A DNA stretch of 64,000 nt. It comes from Pandoraea fibrosis. GTDB lineage: Bacteria; Pseudomonadota; Gammaproteobacteria; Burkholderiales; Burkholderiaceae. Of this stretch, positions 1-7,861 are shown piece by piece. The DNA is taken from positions 3,410,001-3,474,000 of the forward strand of contig NZ_CP047385.1 in NCBI RefSeq assembly GCF_000807775.2. Direction: 5' to 3'. The position numbers and the translations under genes were made by a program. Each line of letters starts with the position of its first letter. The first letter of the stretch is position 1. The notes beneath the pieces were generated by a model that was not told the origin of the DNA, did no database searches, and saw nothing but the letters and a program-made list of their open reading frames with translations.

Positions 1-179
1 TGTCGGTGAACCCAGAGGCGCGTGAGCGTGCGAGGGCGGTCTATGGTTCGCAGGTGGCCGTGGTGCCGCCCGAGGCGGTGAGCGACCTGATCCGGGAGGG
101 CGGCTTCGACGGGCCGGTGCGTTTCTTCCAGAGCGGTCTGATACACGCCTGGTTCGCGCGTCAGGCACTCGACAGTTGA
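1..179 (+). CDS. C-terminal end of a SAM-dependent methyltransferase (partial)
   Basis: An open frame enters from the left edge and stops with TGA at 177-179. The visible 58 residues end in a stretch reading FDGPVRFFQSGLIHAWFARQ, with an upstream segment on loss of a hydrophobic strand (VVPPEAVSDLIREGGF). This tail resembles the C-terminus of small class I SAM-dependent methyltransferases, where a 'GF..PVRFFQ..L.HAWFA' ending is common. The SAM-binding motifs lie outside the window, so the family call rests only on the tail. It is followed seven bases later by the Rrf2 gene on the same strand, so the two may be cotranscribed. Confidence 0.55.
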   Translation, partial: SVNPEARERARAVYGSQVAVVPPEAVSDLIREGGFDGPVRFFQSGLIHAWFARQALDS

Positions 180-186
180 GATCACC

Positions 187-630
187 ATGAGAAGCGATAG
201 TCGTCTTTCACGCATGTTGCATGTATTGCTTCACATGGCGCGGCGCGACGCCCCGTTCACTTCCGAGCAACTTGCTCAGATGCTACGCACGAATCCCGTG
301 GTAGTCAGACGCACCATGGCGGGCCTGCGCGACGCAGGCTATGTGCGCTCCGACAAGGGGCACGGCGGTGGCTGGTCCATCGCCTGCGACCTGCGCGACG
401 TGACGCTGCTCGATATTCATCGTGCCGTGGGTGGCCCTCACATCTTCGCCATCGGTGTGCAGAGCGACAATCCGGAATGCGCCGTCGAGCGGGCGGTGAA
501 TGTCGCACTCGACGGCGCGTTGCGTGAGGCGGAGCACATCCTCGTCAAGCGGCTCGGGGCGATCTCGCTGGCCGACCTCGCGCAGAACTTCGATGCGCTC
601 TGCCGGCAGCACGAATTGACGGCCCAGTGA
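187..630 (+). CDS. Rrf2 family transcriptional regulator
   Basis: The 147-residue product has the size and layout of Rrf2 regulators: an N-terminal winged helix (residues about 8-75, with SRMLHVLLHMAR, then the recognition helix around LRTNPVVVRRTMAGLRDAGYV), the wing KGHGGGWSIA, and a short dimerisation helix at the C-terminus. Members that bind an Fe-S cluster carry three closely spaced cysteines after residue 90. Here only one cysteine (DNPECAVE) is present in that region, so this is probably a cluster-free, YwnA-like member sensing something else. It starts seven bases after the upstream methyltransferase stop and abuts the convergent thioredoxin-like gene without a gap. Confidence 0.85.
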   Translation: MRSDSRLSRMLHVLLHMARRDAPFTSEQLAQMLRTNPVVVRRTMAGLRDAGYVRSDKGHGGGWSIACDLRDVTLLDIHRAVGGPHIFAIGVQSDNPECAVERAVNVALDGALREAEHILVKRLGAISLADLAQNFDALCRQHELTAQ

Positions 631-1158
631 TCAATGCACGGCCGAGAGCTGCGCCTTGATGGCCGCCTCGGTCTTGTCGTAATCGCCTTCACCGAAATGC
701 GTGTAGACGATTTTTCCCGACTTGTCGACCAGGTAGAACGCCGGCCAGTACAGGTTGTCGTAGGCCTTCCACGTGGCGTAGCGGTTATCCTGCGCGATCG
801 GATAGGTGATGCCGAAGCGCCGGATGGCGTCGCGGACATTGCCGGTGTCTCGCTCGAACGCGTATTCGGGCGTGTGCACCCCCACCACGACCAGTCCCTG
901 ATCCTTGTATTTCTTGTACCACTGCTGTACGTAAGGCAGCGTGTGGATGCAGTTGATGCACGAGTAGGTCCAGAAGTCGACCAGCACAACCTTGCCGCGC
1001 AGTTGCTCAAGCGTGAGGGGCTGGCTGTTTAGCCAGTTGTCTATGCCGGTGAATTCGGGGGCGGCGCCCTCGGTCATCGGACGCGCCTGCGAAGGGCCGC
1101 AGGCAGCAAGGCCGGTGAGGGTGAGGGCGATCAGGGCACTTCTGAGCAACGTCAACAT
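631..1158 (-). CDS. Thioredoxin-like (TlpA/ResA type) periplasmic lipoprotein
   Basis: The 175-residue protein begins with a lipoprotein signal (hydrophobic residues 7-19 and lipobox LAAC, lipidated Cys20) and continues with a thioredoxin fold. The active-site motif is WTYSCINC, giving the redox pair Cys67 and Cys70, followed by the GVHTPEY segment and a cis-Pro region WPAFYLVD typical of redoxins related to the C-terminal domain of DipZ. It should sit in the periplasm on the inner or outer membrane and reduce or isomerise disulfides. An AGGAG-type ribosome site lies about 10 bases before the ATG. It is convergent with the Rrf2 gene. The electron partner is not evident nearby. Confidence 0.85.
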   Translation of the reverse strand: MLTLLRSALIALTLTGLAACGPSQARPMTEGAAPEFTGIDNWLNSQPLTLEQLRGKVVLVDFWTYSCINCIHTLPYVQQWYKKYKDQGLVVVGVHTPEYAFERDTGNVRDAIRRFGITYPIAQDNRYATWKAYDNLYWPAFYLVDKSGKIVYTHFGEGDYDKTEAAIKAQLSAVH

Positions 1159-1379
1159 AGCAATTTTTCTCCTGAGAGCAGTGCAACGGTTTTACCTACG
1201 TCGGTCACCGTATTTCACTGCCGGGGCGTATCTGCCATGTGTTCGCCGATGCCCATTTTGGCAATGTCCTGTATCCCGATACCCGCCAGATACACAGGGA
1301 TACAAACGCAGACAGCGATTGGGCTATAAAGCAGACAGCGCTCGCGCCGCCGGCGCGGGCTCACTGGGGAGTCCACACG

Positions 1380-1751
1380 ATGTCGTCCAAATGGTTGCAA
1401 GGGTCCTGTCATTGCGGGGCCGTTCGTTTTGAAGTTCAGACGCCGGTCGAGCCGGCCGCGCGCTGCAATTGCAGCCTCTGCCGTCGAAAGGGAGCGCTGA
1501 TGACGCCGGCCTTTCCCGAAGCCAATCTGCACATCCTGTCAGGGGCGGAGGATCTGACGTGCTATCAGTTCAATACTCGCGTTGCCCGTCACTACTTCTG
1601 CAAACATTGCGGGATATACCCGTTCCATGCATCGCGCACGTCGCCCGGCATGTGGCGCGCGAACATCGGCTGTCTGGAAGGCATCGATCCCTACGCGCTC
1701 GACGCGTCGGTGGCCGACGGGCAGACACTCTCCGTGGTGGAGGACGCATGA
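1380..1751 (+). CDS. GFA-domain (glutathione-dependent formaldehyde-activating-like) protein
   Basis: The 123-residue protein shows the GFA family zinc-ligand pattern: CHC at residues 10-12 (GSCHCGAVRFEV), CNCSLC at 29-34, and CKHC at 74-77. These cysteines normally bind two zinc ions. Founding members act on S-hydroxymethylglutathione adducts, but most family members, including small ones like this, have no proven substrate. The start at 1380 is chosen over an upstream in-frame codon because GGGGAG lies about 9 bases before it and homology begins at SSKWLQGSCHCG. Its stop overlaps the ATG of the next small ORF (ATGA), suggesting translational coupling. Confidence 0.85.
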   Translation: MSSKWLQGSCHCGAVRFEVQTPVEPAARCNCSLCRRKGALMTPAFPEANLHILSGAEDLTCYQFNTRVARHYFCKHCGIYPFHASRTSPGMWRANIGCLEGIDPYALDASVADGQTLSVVEDA

Positions 1752-1939
1752 AGCGCCTGCTCGGTTTGCTCGCCTTTCTGGCTGGCGGCTTCAGCACTGA
1801 AGCCGTCCATCCGCTGCAATGCGATCTCGCACCGCTCAGCCGCCGGGCGGTGCCGGTAACGGAACGCTCGCGCCGCCGCACCGGCCCGGACTTGTCCGGC
1901 GACGGTCATGGTCCGCGCCATTCGCCGTCATCGCTATAA
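1748..1939 (+). CDS. Possible small coupled ORF with signal-like N-terminus (unrecognised)
   Basis: A 63-codon ORF starts on the ATG that overlaps the stop of the GFA gene (ATGA) and ends nine bases before the response-regulator start, exactly filling the gap. The first 18 residues (MKRLLGLLAFLAGGFSTE) look like a cleavable secretion signal: two basic residues, then a hydrophobic run. The rest is short, basic and rich in Arg and Pro with no recognised motif. The tight packing and signal-like start argue for a gene, while the low-complexity tail argues against one. No function can be assigned. Confidence 0.3.
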   Translation: MKRLLGLLAFLAGGFSTEAVHPLQCDLAPLSRRAVPVTERSRRRTGPDLSGDGHGPRHSPSSL

Positions 1940-1947
1940 TCGCCGGC

Positions 1948-2688
1948 ATGGAAAAGCTCGATCATGTGTTGATCGTCGACGACGATCGCGGCATTCGGGA
2001 GCTGCTGGCCGAATATCTCGAAAAGAACGGCATGCGCGTGAGCGTTGCCGCGAACGGGCGCGAGATGCGCGCGGTGTTGGCCGACGGCGCGCCCGACCTC
2101 ATCGTGCTCGACCTGATGCTGCCCGGCGAAGACGGCCTCGTGCTGTGTCGCGAACTGCGCGCGGGCAAGTTCAAGGCCGTGCCGGTGTTGATGCTGACGG
2201 CGCGAAGCGAAGAGACGGACCGCATTGTCGGGCTGGAAATGGGCGCGGACGATTACCTCGCCAAGCCGTTCGCGGTGCGCGAATTGCTCGCCCGCATCAA
2301 GTCGGTACTGCGTCGTACCCGGATGTTGCCGCCGGGCATGCAGATTACCGAGACGGCCGAAGTGCTCGGTTTCGGTGAGTGGCAACTGGATACGACGGCA
2401 CGGCATCTACTGGACGCCGATGGCACGCAGGTGGCGCTCAGCGGCGCGGAATACCGATTGCTTCGCGTGTTGCTCGACCATCCGCAGCGCGTGCTTACGC
2501 GAGACCAGTTGCTTAACCTCACGCAGGGGCGTCAGGCCGATGCCTTTGATCGTTCCATCGATCTGCTAATCAGCCGGTTGCGCCAGCGTTTGCGCGACGG
2601 CGCGCGTGAGCCTCGCTATATCAAGACGCTGCGCAACGAAGGCTATGTCTTCTGCGCGGCGGTCACTGTGGTTGCTGCCTCCGAATGA
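1948..2688 (+). CDS. OmpR-family response regulator
   Basis: The 246-residue protein has an N-terminal receiver with acidic pocket D11/D12, phospho-acceptor D55 (LIVLDLMLPGEDG) and conserved Lys106 (DYLAKPF). A C-terminal OmpR/PhoB winged helix follows, with VLTRDQLLNLTQGR and the recognition and wing segment around SIDLLISRLRQRL to IKTLRNEGYVF. The start at 1948 matches the beginning of the receiver fold (KLDHVLIVDDD); an upstream in-frame extension is arginine-rich and non-homologous. Its stop overlaps the ATG of the sensor kinase gene by four bases, so the pair is one translationally coupled two-component system. The N-terminal wording resembles OmpR/RstA relatives, but the target genes are unknown. 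Confidence 0.93.
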   Translation: MEKLDHVLIVDDDRGIRELLAEYLEKNGMRVSVAANGREMRAVLADGAPDLIVLDLMLPGEDGLVLCRELRAGKFKAVPVLMLTARSEETDRIVGLEMGADDYLAKPFAVRELLARIKSVLRRTRMLPPGMQITETAEVLGFGEWQLDTTARHLLDADGTQVALSGAEYRLLRVLLDHPQRVLTRDQLLNLTQGRQADAFDRSIDLLISRLRQRLRDGAREPRYIKTLRNEGYVFCAAVTVVAASE

Positions 2689-4022
2689 CACCGTCAACGC
2701 TGCCGGCTCCGGCGCTTCGCCAGCCTCGCTGGCACTGGCCGCGCTCGCTGTTTGCGAGGCTGGCCCTCATTCTGTTCCTTGGTCTGGCGCTGGCGCAGGC
2801 ACTCTCATTCTGGCTCACGATGACCGAGCGCAATCGCGTAACGTCGAACATGATGAGCGTCTATATCGAGAGCGAAGTCGCCAGTTCTGTCGCGTTGCTC
2901 GACCATTTGCCACCGGCCGAGCGGGCGCAGTGGTTGCCGCGACTGGCGCGGCGCAGCTACCGCTTCGAACTGGGGGACGGTGAGCGTGGTGGCAAGCCCG
3001 ACGCCGGCCTCGCCGCGCAAGTCGCCCGCGTGATCGAAGACGCCATTGGCGTGTCGTATCCACTGACAGTGAACAGCGTGCCCAACGATCCCGACCGCCT
3101 TCAGGTGCATTTGCGCCTCACGGACGGCTCGCCACTGACCATCGATGTCTTCCCGACGCCAACACTGCCGCTCTCCGGATGGCTGCCGGCTGTACTGATG
3201 CTGCAATTGGTGATGATCGCAGGCTGTTGCTGGCTTGCCGTGCGCGTGGCGACGCGTCCGTTGAGCGTGCTGGCGGATGCGGCCGACGCGCTGGGCCCGG
3301 ATCTGCGCGCCGAGCGTCTGAACGAAGACGGTCCGTCGGAAGTCGCCCGTGCCGCCCGTGCATTCAACGCCATGCAAGATCGCATTGGCAGCTACATGAC
3401 CGAACGCATGCAGATTCTCGCCGCCATCTCACATGATTTGCAGACGCCGATTACGCGGATGCGCCTGCGGGTCGACACGATGGATGACGAGACCTCGGCG
3501 GTGCGTCTGCGGCAGGATTTGCGCGAGATGGAGTCGCTCGTCAAGGAGGGCGTGACGTATGCCCGCACGCTTCACGGGGCTTCCGAGGCGCCGTGCAAGG
3601 TCGATCTCGACGCGCTGCTCGACAGTCTGGTCTGCGATTACGTCGACGCGGGGTCACCCGTCGCCCTCACGGGACAGGTCGGTCACCCGATCGTGACGCG
3701 TCCACAGGCGTTGCGGCGCATTGTCGGCAACCTCGTCGACAACGCGCTCAAGTATGGCAACGAAGCGCAATTGACGGTGACCCCGCATGCAAACGGTATC
3801 GATGTGGTGGTGAGCGATCGCGGGCCGGGTATTCCTGACGACATGCTCGACGCCGTCTTCGCGCCATTTGTGCGTATCGAGACGTCGCGCAATCGCAATA
3901 CCGGTGGCACAGGGCTGGGTCTCGCCATTGCGCGTCAGCTCGCGCAGGCCATGGATGCCACGCTCACGCTGCGCAATCGTAAGGGCGGCGGTCTGGAGGC
4001 GCGGCTTTTGCTCAAGGCTTGA
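2685..4022 (+). CDS. Membrane sensor histidine kinase (EnvZ/RstB-like)
   Basis: The 445-residue kinase is the cognate partner of the preceding regulator (ATGA overlap). A first membrane helix at about residues 25-45 and a second at about 167-188 flank a periplasmic sensor domain of roughly 120 residues with no recognisable ligand fold. HAMP follows, then the dimerisation/phospho-acceptor helix AAISHDLQTPITRMRLR with His250. The ATPase domain has an N box (GNLVDNALKYGN), G1 (VSDRGPGIP) and G2 (GGTGLGLAIARQLAQAM). The H-box Leu-Gln-Thr-Pro is the EnvZ-type variant. The gene ends just before a strong intrinsic terminator. The stimulus is unknown. Confidence 0.92.
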   Translation: MTPSTLPAPALRQPRWHWPRSLFARLALILFLGLALAQALSFWLTMTERNRVTSNMMSVYIESEVASSVALLDHLPPAERAQWLPRLARRSYRFELGDGERGGKPDAGLAAQVARVIEDAIGVSYPLTVNSVPNDPDRLQVHLRLTDGSPLTIDVFPTPTLPLSGWLPAVLMLQLVMIAGCCWLAVRVATRPLSVLADAADALGPDLRAERLNEDGPSEVARAARAFNAMQDRIGSYMTERMQILAAISHDLQTPITRMRLRVDTMDDETSAVRLRQDLREMESLVKEGVTYARTLHGASEAPCKVDLDALLDSLVCDYVDAGSPVALTGQVGHPIVTRPQALRRIVGNLVDNALKYGNEAQLTVTPHANGIDVVVSDRGPGIPDDMLDAVFAPFVRIETSRNRNTGGTGLGLAIARQLAQAMDATLTLRNRKGGGLEARLLLKA

Positions 4023-4043
4023 GACGACGTAGCAAAAGACAAT

Positions 4044-4083
4044 GCGGGGCGACATGTCATCGAGATGTCGCCCCGCTTTTTTT
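4044..4083 (+). terminator. Intrinsic terminator of the two-component operon
   Basis: A perfect 12-bp inverted repeat (GCGGGGCGACAT at 4044-4055 and its complement at 4065-4076) with a 9-base loop is followed by seven T residues at 4077-4083. It begins about 20 bases after the kinase stop codon and fits a rho-independent terminator on the plus strand. The convergent ohr gene ends at 4121, so it may also shield that gene. Confidence 0.85.
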
Positions 4084-4120
4084 GCGCCACTTGCCGGTGC
4101 CCGTGACGCGACCGGACCGC

Positions 4121-4540
4121 TTACACCAACGTAATCGTCACGCCGATGTTTCCGCGCGTCATCTTCGAGTAGGGACAGGTAGCGTGTGCGGCGTCCACAA
4201 GGCTTTGCGCCACATCGCGCGGCACGCCCGGCAGGTTCACGAACAGGCGGGCTTGCAATGCATAGCCATCGTTCAAACGACCGAGATCGACTTCGGCATC
4301 GACCGACAGATCTTCCGGCAACGCCACCTTGCTGGCTTGCGCGGCGAGGCCCATGGCGCCGATGAAGCAGGCAGACCAGCCTGCGGCAAAGAGCTGCTCG
4401 GGGTTAGTTCCCGTGCCGCCTGTGCCGGGCGAGGAGAGCGCGATGTTGAGACGGCCATCGCTGCTGCGTGCCGTGCCGTCGCGGCCACCGGAGGTGGTGT
4501 GGGTGCGGCCGGTGTAAAGGACTCTGTCGAGTTGGGTCAT
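4121..4540 (-). CDS. ohr: Organic hydroperoxide resistance protein Ohr (OsmC family)
   Basis: The 139-residue protein matches Ohr in length and motifs. It begins with the N-terminal YTGRTHTTSGGRDG strand and carries the peroxidatic Cys58 in GWSACFIGAM and the resolving Cys122 in ATCPYSK. Ohr reduces organic and fatty-acid hydroperoxides in the cytoplasm using lipoyl-protein electrons. No ohrR repressor gene is adjacent, although ohr is often paired with one. The upstream 285 bases (4541-4825) hold no gene; I found no clear OhrR-type palindrome there. Confidence 0.92.
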   Translation of the reverse strand: MTQLDRVLYTGRTHTTSGGRDGTARSSDGRLNIALSSPGTGGTGTNPEQLFAAGWSACFIGAMGLAAQASKVALPEDLSVDAEVDLGRLNDGYALQARLFVNLPGVPRDVAQSLVDAAHATCPYSKMTRGNIGVTITLV

Positions 4541-4825
4541 GAGGTGCCTCTGTCAATGGAATGCGCCGAATGGCGGCGCGAACCGATGTCCATGCCGGGG
4601 AAGTCCGGCGTGTCTGGCATCGACTTCTCGCATTGAAACGGGGGGAGGTATCGGGGATGTGTCCGGTTCGTGCCCGGCAGTAACAGAGGTTGTCCCGTCG
4701 CTGGCGGGATACATTGAAATACAAATGCGGCCCACGCAGACGCCGAGAATCGGGCATCGGCGAGGCGCAGAGGGCGTGCGAACGGTTCCGAACCCTGCTG
4801 CCCCCGGCGCGCGACGGTCGAGGGG

Positions 4826-6154
4826 CTACCGCTCCAGACCGGCCCGATGCTTCTGATACTGAATCGCGGAGACGATGGCCACGCGACGGATCGGCTCGGG
4901 CGGCAGCCATGTCGGGCGCTCGAAGCCCAGCGCGTCGGATAGCTCGGGTGACTGTTGGCCACAGGCCATTTCCCCGAGCAGCTTGCCGAACATGCTGCCC
5001 TTGAGCACGCCCGCGCCATTGCAGCCGAGCGAAGCGAACAGGTCTTTGCGAATCTCGCCGAAATACAGCGCGCCGTTGCGGGTGAGGGCCGTCACGCCGC
5101 CCCAGACGTGTTCGAACTTATGCGAGCCCATTTGCGGATAGCGGCGGCGATAGGCATCGGTGAGCATCGTGTTGACGTCGCTCATCGGGCGCTCCTTCTC
5201 ATACGAATAAGCGCTACGCACGATAAATCGGCCACCGAGGGTCTTGCGCAGCGTGGTGCCGAGCCGGTTCGCGGGAATCACGCCCCACTCCGGAGCTGGG
5301 CCCAGCTTGGCGAGTTCGTCGGCGGACAGGGCCGGTGTCATGGCGGCATAGGTGTAGATCGTGAACACGCGATCGCGCGCGAGTCCCAGCTTGCGAGCGA
5401 AGCCGTTGTTCGCGACGATGACCTGCTTGGCGCGTAGTTCTGTGCTCGCCGTCGTCACCGTGAAGGGACCATTACCGTCGAGCGACACGACGGGTTCGTT
5501 CTCCCACAGCCGGACATTGGCGGGCAGGCTGTCGGCCAGACCCCGCACGAGTGCGGCAGGTTGCACGAAAACGTTATTGTCCGAGTGATAGCCGTAGCCG
5601 TAATAGTCCGTGCCGATCTCGCTTCGAAGCGCGTCGCGCGACAGTTCGCGATACGTCACGCCCCACTCGCGGTACTGCCCGAGCGTGTCGCGCAGGCGTT
5701 GTTCACCGTCTGGCGTGGCGGCGGCGTGATACTTGCCAACGGGATTCCAGCCACAGTCGATGCCATGCATCGTCACGAGTTCGTGCAGCCACCTGAGACC
5801 GATGTCGTAGAGCCGGATTTGCTTGCGTGCGACTTCCACCGGACTGCCGTGTCCACCCATGCCGGTGTTATGGGGCAGGTTGATGAGAAAGCCCGAGTTG
5901 CGGCCTGCCGAACCGTTACCGACCGTTGTGGCATCGATCACGAGCACAGTGGCATCGGGGCGGAGCTCCGCGACACGGCGGGCGGCGGCCAGACCCGTGA
6001 AACCCGCGCCGATCACGATGACGTCGAAACTGCGCGCCACCGGTGCCTGCGTGTGGGGCATGCGCGACGGTAGCAACGCGTTCCAGCCCGCACCTGCCTG
6101 ATAGGCGGGAAACATGTCCCGCGCTGGGCGGGAGGAAGTGACTTGATTGGACAT
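4826..6154 (-). CDS. FAD-dependent amine/amino-acid oxidoreductase (DAO family)
   Basis: The 442-residue protein has the dinucleotide-binding motif VIGAGFTGLAAAR about 45 residues in, the GNGSAGRNSGFL segment typical of DAO-family flavoenzymes related to gamma-glutamylputrescine oxidase (PuuB) and taurine-dehydrogenase-like enzymes, and a C-terminal FAD-contacting stretch (LFASLGCNGAGVLKGSMFGKLLGE). It is the last gene of a minus-strand operon with a taurine/nitrate-type ABC importer, 30 bases behind the ATPase gene. It is therefore probably the first catabolic step for the imported compound, an amine or amino-sulfonate. The exact substrate cannot be read from sequence, and no Xsc sulfoacetaldehyde acetyltransferase is present in the window. 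Confidence 0.82.
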   Translation of the reverse strand: MSNQVTSSRPARDMFPAYQAGAGWNALLPSRMPHTQAPVARSFDVIVIGAGFTGLAAARRVAELRPDATVLVIDATTVGNGSAGRNSGFLINLPHNTGMGGHGSPVEVARKQIRLYDIGLRWLHELVTMHGIDCGWNPVGKYHAAATPDGEQRLRDTLGQYREWGVTYRELSRDALRSEIGTDYYGYGYHSDNNVFVQPAALVRGLADSLPANVRLWENEPVVSLDGNGPFTVTTASTELRAKQVIVANNGFARKLGLARDRVFTIYTYAAMTPALSADELAKLGPAPEWGVIPANRLGTTLRKTLGGRFIVRSAYSYEKERPMSDVNTMLTDAYRRRYPQMGSHKFEHVWGGVTALTRNGALYFGEIRKDLFASLGCNGAGVLKGSMFGKLLGEMACGQQSPELSDALGFERPTWLPPEPIRRVAIVSAIQYQKHRAGLER

Positions 6155-6184
6155 GACGATAGAAATGCGGGGGCTTGCCGGAGG

Positions 6185-7027
6185 TTACGCAGCCTGGCTT
6201 TCCAGACTGCGCATGACTTCGGTCTGTACGGTGTTCCAGATTTGCGACTTGAGTTCGTTGTAGCGCGGCGAGAGTTGGACTTGAGCGTCGCGCGGCATGG
6301 GCAGATCGTTCGGCATGTCACACGCTACGCGGCCCGGACGTGCGCTCATGATGACCATGCGGGTCGAGAGCATCAGGGCTTCGTCGATCGAGTGCGTGAT
6401 GAAAACGATCGTCTTGCCGCTCTTTTGATAGATCTGGAGCAGTTCCTCCTGCAACACCTGACGCGTCATGGCGTCGAGCGCCGCGAAGGGTTCGTCGAGC
6501 AGAATCACGTCCGGGTCATTGGCGAGCACGCGGGCAATCGACACGCGCTGGCGCATACCGCCCGAGAGCGCTTTCGGAAAGCGGTCTTCGAACCCCTTGA
6601 GGCCGACCATCTCGATATAGCGCCGTGCCGTCGCGTAGCGCGAGGCCTTATCGATGCCCTTCATCTTCAGGCCGAAGGCCACGTTGTCGAGCACATTGAG
6701 CCAGGGAAACAGCGCGTATTGCTGAAAGACCATGCCGCAGTGAGGATCGATGCCTTTCACCTCACGGCCGTTCACGCGAATCTGTCCGGTCGTCGGCGCG
6801 TCGAAGCCCGTGATCAGATTGAGCAGCGTCGACTTGCCGCAACCGGAAGCGCCGAGCAACACCACGAACTCGCCGCGGGCAATGTTCATATCCACGCGCT
6901 CGAGGGCCTGGAAATCGCCATAACGCTTCGAGACACCGTCGATGGCGATCATGGTCTCCGTGTTGCCGGTCGATGCCTCACCGGGGGTGCGTTGTGCGCC
7001 AACGTGCGAATCGATGCGATCGTTCAT
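6185..7027 (-). CDS. Taurine/nitrate/sulfonate-type ABC transporter ATP-binding protein
   Basis: The 280-residue ATPase carries Walker A GASGCGKST, the ABC signature LSGGMRQR, Walker B VILLDEP with the following FAALD, and the H-loop ITHSIDEA, in the order of TauB/SsuB/NrtD proteins. The ATG at 7027 overlaps the permease stop (ATGA), which fixes the start. A longer in-frame upstream extension runs antiparallel through the permease gene and is not coding. It powers the importer made with the two upstream genes. The substrate is likely an organosulfonate or small amine, inferred from family and from the FAD oxidoreductase that follows. Confidence 0.92.
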   Translation of the reverse strand: MNDRIDSHVGAQRTPGEASTGNTETMIAIDGVSKRYGDFQALERVDMNIARGEFVVLLGASGCGKSTLLNLITGFDAPTTGQIRVNGREVKGIDPHCGMVFQQYALFPWLNVLDNVAFGLKMKGIDKASRYATARRYIEMVGLKGFEDRFPKALSGGMRQRVSIARVLANDPDVILLDEPFAALDAMTRQVLQEELLQIYQKSGKTIVFITHSIDEALMLSTRMVIMSARPGRVACDMPNDLPMPRDAQVQLSPRYNELKSQIWNTVQTEVMRSLESQAA

Positions 7028-7791
7028 GCCTGCCACCTCAACACCTTGCGCTCGATGGCGCGAAAAACGATATCCGTCACCAGCACGGTGACACTGATCA
7101 TCACCATGCCGAGCACGACCACTTCCGTCTGGAAGAACTCCTTGCCGTTCATGATGAGGAAGCCCAGACCTTCGCGTGCGGCGACGAGTTCTGCGGAGAT
7201 CACACACGTCCACGACAGGCCGAGAATGATCTTCATACCGGAGAGAATCTGCGGCAGACTCGCTGGCAGAATCACCTCGCGCATCACCTGCGCGTTGCTC
7301 GCGCCGAGATTCTTGGCGGCACGAATCAGCAGCGGGTCGACATTGCGCGTGGCTTCGATCACATAGACCAGCGCCGGGGCGAACGTACCCATGAACACAA
7401 TGCTGTACTTCTGCGTCTCCGAGATACCGAACCACAGCAGTGAGAGCGGAATCCAGCTCATCGACGGGAGCGGGCGCAGGAACGACAGGATCGGATCGAA
7501 CGCGGCACGGGCATAGCTCGACGTGCCGAGCACAATGCCCAACGGAATCGCCACGATCGTTGCCGCGACGAAACCCGTCATCACGCGGCGCGTGGAGGCG
7601 AGCACATTCGAGAGCAGCGTGCCGTCGGCCAGCATCGCGACAATGCGTTCGCCGACAGCCGACGGCGGCGGCAGGAACAGGGGATCGACGATCCCGGTGC
7701 GGCAGGCGGCTTCCCACGCGAGCAAGAACACCACCACGGACGCAAACCCTACACCCAGCAGCGTGGTGCGGGACGGTTGACGATGATTCAC
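7024..7791 (-). CDS. Taurine/sulfonate-type ABC transporter permease (TauC/SsuC-like)
   Basis: The 255-residue integral membrane protein has about six hydrophobic helices beginning at LLGVGFASVVVFLLAWEA. The cytoplasmic loop IRAAKNLGASNAQVMREVILPASLPQILSGM is the EAA loop that docks the ATPase. A GTG start at 7791 is preferred because GAGGAG lies seven bases upstream; the longer frame would start with TTG and lacks a ribosome site. It follows the binding-protein gene by about 70 bases and overlaps the ATPase gene by four. It belongs to the nitrate/taurine/bicarbonate permease family. Confidence 0.92.
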   Translation of the reverse strand: MNHRQPSRTTLLGVGFASVVVFLLAWEAACRTGIVDPLFLPPPSAVGERIVAMLADGTLLSNVLASTRRVMTGFVAATIVAIPLGIVLGTSSYARAAFDPILSFLRPLPSMSWIPLSLLWFGISETQKYSIVFMGTFAPALVYVIEATRNVDPLLIRAAKNLGASNAQVMREVILPASLPQILSGMKIILGLSWTCVISAELVAAREGLGFLIMNGKEFFQTEVVVLGMVMISVTVLVTDIVFRAIERKVLRWQA

Positions 7792-7861
7792 AATCAGACT
7801 CCTCGAGCGTGCGCCGGTGCGTCTATCGACGAACAACGGCGCACTGATCCAGCCGCAGGGC

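Noticed and set aside
4690..4740. Possible OhrR operator upstream of ohr
   Set aside because: TACATTGAAATACAA is only loosely symmetric, lies about 170 bases from the ohr start, and no ohrR gene is adjacent.
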